A model generated the notes under the pieces. It searched no databases and was not told the DNA's origin. It saw only the letters and a list, made by a program, of their open reading frames with translations. The translations under genes and the position numbers were made by a program. From Sambucus nigra (lineage: Eukaryota > Streptophyta > Magnoliopsida > Dipsacales > Adoxaceae): DNA of 64,000 bases. Shown here in pieces: positions 58,991-64,000 of this stretch; the stretch's first letter is position 1, and every line of letters begins with the position of its first letter. The stretch lies in assembly GCA_949130495.1 (NCBI GenBank), contig OX422210.1, positions 637,880,585 to 637,944,584 on the forward strand. The letters are read 5' to 3'.

Positions 58991-60566
58991 TTGATAACTT
59001 TCCTAAGAAGCAGAAAGCAAAATTTTGCGTGGAGTCATGAGGATATGCCCGGAATAGATCCAAATTTCTTATGTCACGAACTCAATGTGAATAAGGAAAT
59101 CAAGCCTGTAAAGCAGAGAAGAAGAGTATTTAGTCCCGAGAAGAATCAAGCTATACAAGAGAAAGTCGAGAAGCTCCAGAAAGCTTGTTTTATTGAAGAT
59201 GTTAAATATCCAGATTGGTTAGCAAATGTGGTGATGGTGAAAAAGAAGAATAACAAATGGAGGATGTGTGTAGACTTCACCGACCTCAACAAAGCATGCC
59301 CAAAGGATCATTTTTTGCCGCCCCGAATTAATCAACTAGTGGATGCTACCTCGGGACACGAGCTGCTGAGCTTCATGGATGCTTATTCTGGTTACAATCA
59401 GATTAAAATGAAACCTAAAGACAGGGAGAGTACTTCTTTTATTACCCCTAGGGAACTTATTGTTATAATGTTATGCCTTTTGGTTTGAAAAATGCAGGTG
59501 CAACATATCAGGGGTTGAGAACAAAGTGTTTGCAGAACAAATCAGTTGCAATATGGAAGTCTATGTTGACGATATGCTGACAAAGAGCAAGAAAGCTGTT
59601 GATCATCTAGTTGACTTAAGCCAGACCTTTGATCAACTAGATAAATACCAAATGAAATTGAACCCGACGAAGTGCACATTTGGAGTACGAGAAGGTATGT
59701 TTCTCGGGTACATTGTCAATCAGCGAGGCATTGAAGCTAACCCTAAAAAGATCAGAGCCCTGTTAGGGCTGCGATCCCCAACGACGAAGAAAGAAGTGCA
59801 AAGTCTTACAGGACGAGTAGCAGCACTCAACAGATTTGTATCGCGAGCAACTGATCGATGTCTCCCATTCTTCAAGATGCTCCGAAAGACTTTTGAGTGG
59901 AATGATGAATGTGAGAAGGCTTTCCAAGACTTGAAGAAATATTTGGGAGCACCTCCACTGTTATCCAGGCCAGTGATGGGAGAAAAATTATACTTGTATC
60001 TGGCAGTGTCCGAGAATGCAGTCAGTTCGACATTGATAAGAGTGGAGAATGGAGTACAAAAACCAATCTACTATACAAGTAAGACCTTCCGAGGAGCAGA
60101 GATCAGATATCCAAGACTGGAAAAATTGGAACTAGCATTGATCGAGGCAAGTAGAAGAATGAAGCCATACTTTCAAGGTCATACCATAGTAGTATATACT
60201 GATATGCCATTGAGGCAAGCCCTTCATAAACCAGAAAAGTCAGGAAGATTGATGTGCTGGGCAATAGAACTCGGTGAATATGATATAGTCTATGAACCCA
60301 GATCATCGCTAAATGGGCAAGCGGTAGCAGATTTTATAGCAGAGTTCACCTATCCTGATACCCCCGAGGAACAAAAGTTGCTCGCTGAACAACCTGTGGA
60401 TGTTACAGGATCATCAAATGCAAGCCCATACCAACTTAGCTTGCTAAAAGGGCAAGTAGATATTACACGATCATCAAATTCAAGCCCATACCAGCTCAGG
60501 TTGGTAAAAGGGCAAGAAAAGATGATCGAGGAACAGCAAGAAAAATCAGGAGATGGTGAAAGGTAG
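58991..60566 (+). pseudogene. Reverse transcriptase and first RNase H of the Tat-like polyprotein
   Basis: RT: VKKKNNKWRMCVDFTDLNKA (59228-59290), LLSFMDAYSGYNQIKM (59363-59410), VMPFGLKNAGATYQ (about 59470-59511), and the catalytic YVDDM at 59560-59575. Two single-base losses break the frame: a G missing in a run near 59450 and one base missing near 59517; their net effect puts the rest in the next frame. The thumb and connection (KLNPTKCTFGVREGMFLGY, LTGRVAALNRFV) lead to the gypsy-type RNase H at 59985-60330 (LYLYLAVSENAVSSTLIR, RLEKLELALIEASRRMK, TIVVYTDMPLRQAL). A Ser- and Gln-rich linker with a 20-residue duplication ends at the TAG at 60564-60566, beyond which the same frame continues. 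Confidence 0.93.
60396..60515 (+). repeat. 60-bp tandem duplication in the RNase H linker
   Basis: Two adjacent 60-base units (60396-60455 and 60456-60515) encoding a DVTGSSNASPYQLSLLKGQ-like and a DITRSSNSSPYQLRLVKGQ-like segment. In frame, so it lengthens the linker by 20 residues. The units differ at about ten positions, so the duplication is not recent. Confidence 0.95.
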
Positions 60567-62330
60567 CAACAAATTTTCCACCGAGGAACTCTATCAGATC
60601 AGAAATTTGAAGACGAGTTATCTATATGGAATCTGTATGTGGATGGTTCATCTTGCACTACAGGATGTGGCGCAGGGATAGTTTTGAGCAGTCCAGACGA
60701 GGTCGATATGGAATACGCCCTACGTTTCCAATTCAAAGCTTCGAATAATGAGGCTGAATATGAAGCCATGATTGCAGGTCTTAGTTTGGCAAAAACCATG
60801 GGGGCGGAACAAGTTATTGTCTTCAGTGATTCGCAACTGGTCATAAATCAAATGATGGGAGTATATGCAGCCAAAGGAGAATTAATGATCAGATATCATG
60901 CAAAGGCAAAGGAACTGGTGTCGGAATTTGCTGCTATTCAGCTGGTCAGAATACCAAGAATGGAGAATGCGAGAGCAGACGCCCTAGCTCGATTAGTATC
61001 ATCTACTCGTACCGAGCTACGAAGAACAATCCCAATTGAAGTTTTAGCTGGTCGGAGTATAGATGAAGATTTGACGATGAACTTTATTACCCTCGATTTA
61101 GGATCATCATGGATGGATCCCATCAGGGCATATATTGAGAAAGGGGAATTACCAATTGACAAACTTACAGCCAAGAAACTGAAGTTTAAGGCTGCTCGTT
61201 ATGTACTGACCAATGGTATTCTATACAGACGAGGAATTATAGCAGGTTTGCAGAGATGTGTGCATCCCACTGAGGTGAAAGATTTAATTGAAGAGGTCCA
61301 TGAAGGGTCCTGTGGAGTCCATGTAGCAGATCAGACTCTTTTGCAAAGGGTGATGACGCAAGGATACTACTGGCTAATGATGAGGGATGATTGTATAGCC
61401 TACGCTAAGAAATGTGACAAGTGTCAGCGTTTCTCTTCCATTCAAAGAACTCCCCAAGCATTATTGACACCCATTACTTCCCCTTGGCCATTTGCCATAT
61501 GGGGAATAGATTTGGTCGGGCCACTGCCGACGACCAGAGGAAGATTTAAGTATCTCGTGGTCGCTGTGGATTATTTTACTAAATGGGTTGAAGCTGAGCC
61601 TCTCATTGATATGACGTACGACAAGGTGTACCAATTTATTTGGAAAAACATCATCTGTCGATATGGTCTTCCTCGTGCCTTCATCACAGACCATGGAACA
61701 CAATTTGACAACGAGGAGTTCGCTGCCTATTGTCATCGGTCAAATATTTTGAAGATCCACTCAGCACCAGGCCATCCTCAAAGAAATGGACAAACTGAAG
61801 TAACAAACAGAACGCTGCTGAATGGCTTGAAGAAAAGACTGGATGATGCGAAAGCAAATTGGATCAACGAGCTACAATCAGTACTATGGGCTTACCGAAC
61901 TACTCCCCGAGTAGCAACAGGAGAATCTCCATATATGCTAGCATTTGGAAGTGAAGCTATTATACCCGCCGAATTGGGTCTCCCAACACACAGAATACTG
62001 AATTTTAATTCTCCTGTCAACGATTTAATGAGAAGGTTAGACTTGGACATGCTCGAGGAGGTTAGAGAAGAAGCAGCCATTAGAAATGCTGCTTACCAGC
62101 AGCGAACAACTTTGTTCTACAACAAGAGAGTGAAGAAGTGTGACTTGAAAGAAGGAGACTATGTGCTAAAGAAGGTGATTCAAAAGCACAACAAACTGGA
62201 AGCAAACTGGCATGGACCCTACCGAGTTAAAGAAGTTGTTCTACCAGGGACATACATAATAGAAACTTTAGAGGGGGAGGAGTTTAAGAATGCATGGAAT
62301 GCTGAACACTTGCGTAAATATTATCAGTAA
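60567..62330 (+). CDS. Second (archaeal-type) RNase H and integrase of the Tat-like polyprotein
   Basis: An unbroken frame after the TAG at 60564, in the same register as 59526-60566, so it is the last part of the polyprotein and not a separate gene; its apparent ATG at 60639 lies inside the RNase H. The extra RNase H typical of plant Tat elements is at 60620-61000 with all acidic residues (VDGSS; NNEAEYEA; FSDSQLV; ARADALARL). Counting from that Met, the integrase zinc finger is H221, H228, C259, C262. The core has D291 (GIDLVGPL), D351 (ITDHGTQF) and E387 (NGQTEVTN), an exact D,D-35-E. The C-terminal domain has LKEGDYVLKKVI and GPYRVKEV; the end is LRKYYQ. No chromodomain, as expected for Tat. 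This part could still be functional; the upstream breaks prevent translation. Confidence 0.95.
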   Translation, partial: QQIFHRGTLSDQKFEDELSIWNLYVDGSSCTTGCGAGIVLSSPDEVDMEYALRFQFKASNNEAEYEAMIAGLSLAKTMGAEQVIVFSDSQLVINQMMGVYAAKGELMIRYHAKAKELVSEFAAIQLVRIPRMENARADALARLVSSTRTELRRTIPIEVLAGRSIDEDLTMNFITLDLGSSWMDPIRAYIEKGELPIDKLTAKKLKFKAARYVLTNGILYRRGIIAGLQRCVHPTEVKDLIEEVHEGSCGVHVADQTLLQRVMTQGYYWLMMRDDCIAYAKKCDKCQRFSSIQRTPQALLTPITSPWPFAIWGIDLVGPLPTTRGRFKYLVVAVDYFTKWVEAEPLIDMTYDKVYQFIWKNIICRYGLPRAFITDHGTQFDNEEFAAYCHRSNILKIHSAPGHPQRNGQTEVTNRTLLNGLKKRLDDAKANWINELQSVLWAYRTTPRVATGESPYMLAFGSEAIIPAELGLPTHRILNFNSPVNDLMRRLDLDMLEEVREEAAIRNAAYQQRTTLFYNKRVKKCDLKEGDYVLKKVIQKHNKLEANWHGPYRVKEVVLPGTYIIETLEGEEFKNAWNAEHLRKYYQ

Positions 62331-63153
62331 TGTAAACTCTCATGTAATGCAGTTTCATCAGTATGGATAAAGCGACAATGTTTTGCCCATTTCTTTCCTT
62401 TTATTGGAAATTTTTTGCGGAATACTAGTGCTACACACTACTCAGCAAAACTCGGGCTACTCTACTCAAATGTATTCCTACGAAAAGTAAAAATATTCCT
62501 AAAAATGCCAACTTATTCCTACGGGAAGTAAAACTATTCCTAAAAATGCCAACTTATGTTGGTTAGGAAATGTATTCCTAAAAATGCCAACTTATGTTGG
62601 TTAGGAAGTAAATGTATTCCTACGGGAAGTAAAACTATTCCTAAAAATGCCAACTTATGTTGGTTAGGAAATGTATTCCTAAAATTGCCAACTTAGGTTG
62701 GTTAGGAAGTAAATGTATTCTCGAAAACGCCAACTAAAGTTGGTCGGGAGGTAAAATTATTCCAGAAAGTGCCAAAGCTACTCGTAGAGGAAAAATCCAC
62801 TAACTGTAGTTGGTCGAAAAGGAAAATTTACCGACCTTGGTTGGTCGAAAATATTTTATGAATACGAGAAAGCGATCGAGCAAAATTTTTTATACTCGTA
62901 ATTTTTTAAATTACCACTAAGTTGGTCGAGAAACAAAACATCATTTTTGCCAAATGATTACCAAAAATTCAAACTAGTCGACAATAAGTTGATCGACAAA
63001 TAACACAATATTGTTATCTTTTTAACAGATACACATGTACAGATGTAAAGTGTTACAAGACAATAGCAGTCAAGATTTGCAAATAAAATTATTTCATTAA
63101 ATGTAGAACAAAATACATCAGGAATGAAATACAAATTTATTACATCAATATTC
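62331..63153. other. Repeat-rich spacer between pol and the antisense ORF
   Basis: No gene. From about 62465 to 62960 a degenerate tandem repeat of about 40-70 bases alternates 'tattcctacgggaagtaaa' with 'ctaaaaatgccaacttatg-ttggttagga'. The part 'CCAACTTATGTTGG' is a short inverted repeat (CCAAC against GTTGG). Units decay toward the right ('actaaagttggtcgg', 'ccttggttggtcg'). The transcripts of pol and of the antisense gene would converge here. Confidence 0.85.
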
Positions 63154-64000
63154 CTATTCTATTGGTTTCTTCCCCTCTGCTTTTGAAACAGGTTCCTCGC
63201 CAGCAGGTGGATTATTTAAAGCGAGAGGAGAATTTATGAAGTTAAGATCTTTTAGCATCCTAATATTCATCACGGATGGTCGATCTAGGAGGTGCTCGGG
63301 ACGAGATATCTCGACATTTGAATGGAGATTGTAATCGTCGAGGTATTTGGAAATCAGACATCGAGGGATGGACCGAGCAGGGATCCAACTCATATCAAGA
63401 TTGAATGGTGGTACTGGTAGGTCGAGCAGTCCAGGATTATGGTAATCCCACAGGTAATGACCCTGTTCCAGTTCCAGCACACCTAAGGCATTCAACCATC
63501 CCTGTTTGTAGCCCTCATTATTTGCATTTTGGATACGATCGTCCAAGTGGTAGAGAGCCTCGTTGTATCCAGCCATCCAGAACTCCCTGGGCTGCTTGTG
63601 GAATTGATATGTCAATCTTTCCAGTTGCTCGTGGAGATTTTTTATGAAGAGTTCTTTATTCTCCAAGATAGATTTCTGCGCAGAAAGCTGCTCTTCCAGA
63701 CCCCTGATCTTCTTAGACATCTCAGCCAATGCCTGGTTCTTCGCCATTAGTTGGAAGGCCTGGTTCTCTAAAGCAGATTGAGTCCTCTGTTCCTCGACAG
63801 GAATCCGAGCAGCTCTTGCTCGTCCACGAAAAGATGTAGAAGGGTCTGCTCTTTTCAAGGTTTCTAACTCATCCCTCAGGTTGGCGTTCTTGACCTTCAA
63901 GAACGAGAATCCCTCGTCAGTCACTGGGATCAAAGCATTTGAGGTGGAGGCAACATATTTTAATTGAGATACTTCTCTTTGCAAGTTGTTATTTTCTTGC
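63154..64000 (-). CDS. Antisense ORF of the Tat-like element, C-terminal part, open at the right edge
   Basis: On the minus strand, ending at a stop at 63154 and with no stop up to the window edge (about 280 codons visible; the true start is outside, and 63984 is only an internal TTG). The first half is rich in Glu, Lys, Leu and Gln with heptad-like spacing (ANLRDELETLKRADPS, QALAEMSKKIRGLEEQLSAQ, ELFIKNLHEQLERLTYQ), a likely coiled coil. The second half is conserved in the host copy at 29624-30865 (FWMAGYNEALYHLDDRI, YKQGWLNALGVLELEQGHY, RCLISKYLDDYNL, DLNFINSPLALNNPP) and ends in an acidic tail. Antisense ORFs downstream of pol are known in several Tat-lineage elements; their function is not established. 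No transposase or enzyme motif is visible. It is the only large unbroken frame of its kind here. Confidence 0.8.
   Translation of the reverse strand, partial: QENNNLQREVSQLKYVASTSNALIPVTDEGFSFLKVKNANLRDELETLKRADPSTSFRGRARAARIPVEEQRTQSALENQAFQLMAKNQALAEMSKKIRGLEEQLSAQKSILENKELFIKNLHEQLERLTYQFHKQPREFWMAGYNEALYHLDDRIQNANNEGYKQGWLNALGVLELEQGHYLWDYHNPGLLDLPVPPFNLDMSWIPARSIPRCLISKYLDDYNLHSNVEISRPEHLLDRPSVMNIRMLKDLNFINSPLALNNPPAGEEPVSKAEGKKPIE

Larger units (their letters stand above)
55782..64000 (+). mobile_element. Tat/Retand-like Ty3/gypsy element, plus strand, runs off the right edge
   Basis: The best-preserved element in the window: 5' LTR, primer site, gag-protease-RT-RNase H-second RNase H-integrase in one frame, then a repeat-rich spacer and a converging antisense ORF. 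The 3' LTR is not reached. It sits inside the host copy of its own family in the opposite orientation. The left flank is ACATT (55777-55781); its partner is outside the window. The damage is light: three stops and two single-base losses. Confidence 0.95.

Noticed and set aside
1..64000. tRNA, rRNA or host protein-coding gene
   Set aside because: I saw no cloverleaf-like gene, no rRNA motif and no coding sequence that is not part of a transposable element. Reading by eye could miss a short tRNA.

Overview
This window looks like intergenic heterochromatin from a large-genome flowering plant. I see no host gene, tRNA or rRNA. Almost every base can be assigned to transposable elements: Ty3/gypsy LTR retrotransposons of three plant lineages (Tat/Retand-like, Athila-like, Tekay/Del-like chromovirus), a CACTA DNA transposon and two small hAT-like elements. 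AT-rich sequence, GT..AG introns in a retrotransposon antisense gene, and initiator-Met and Asp tRNA primer sites all fit a plant nuclear genome.

The layout is a nested stack. The oldest layer at the left (about 1161-3390, minus strand) is a decayed chromovirus pol. At 3776 a minus-strand Tat-like element begins. It is the host for everything to its right and survives in five pieces: 3776-5634, 28446-31602 continuing to 33378, 41855-43031 and 55225-55781. Four large insertions split it: a plus-strand Tekay-like element (5635-28445), a plus-strand Athila-like element with gag and protease but no reverse transcriptase or integrase (33379-41854), a minus-strand Tekay-like element of the same family as the first (43032-55224), and a plus-strand Tat-like element of the host's own family (55782 to beyond the right edge).

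A third layer sits inside these. A CACTA element of about 11.9 kb (14677-26616) lies in the 3' LTR of the first Tekay element. It carries a 7.1-kb array of about 43 units of 168-169 bp. One hAT-like element (22994-23567) is inside the CACTA and another (26868-27414) is in the same Tekay LTR. A Tat solo LTR with a perfect 5-bp duplication (40870-41465) lies in the Athila 3' LTR, and a 1.6-kb solo LTR of unknown family (51681-53285) lies in the 5' LTR of the second Tekay element.

The best-preserved element is the Tat copy at 55782-64000: LTR with TATA box, primer site, one gag-protease-RT-RNase H-second RNase H-integrase frame broken by three stops and two single-base losses, then a convergent antisense ORF that is still open at the right edge. 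The same antisense gene is present, decayed, in the host copy, with its own TATA box, ATG and two likely introns. The points most worth a second look are that antisense gene, the 168-bp array with its higher-order pattern and hairpin-forming units, and the indel-free decay of the Athila-like frame.
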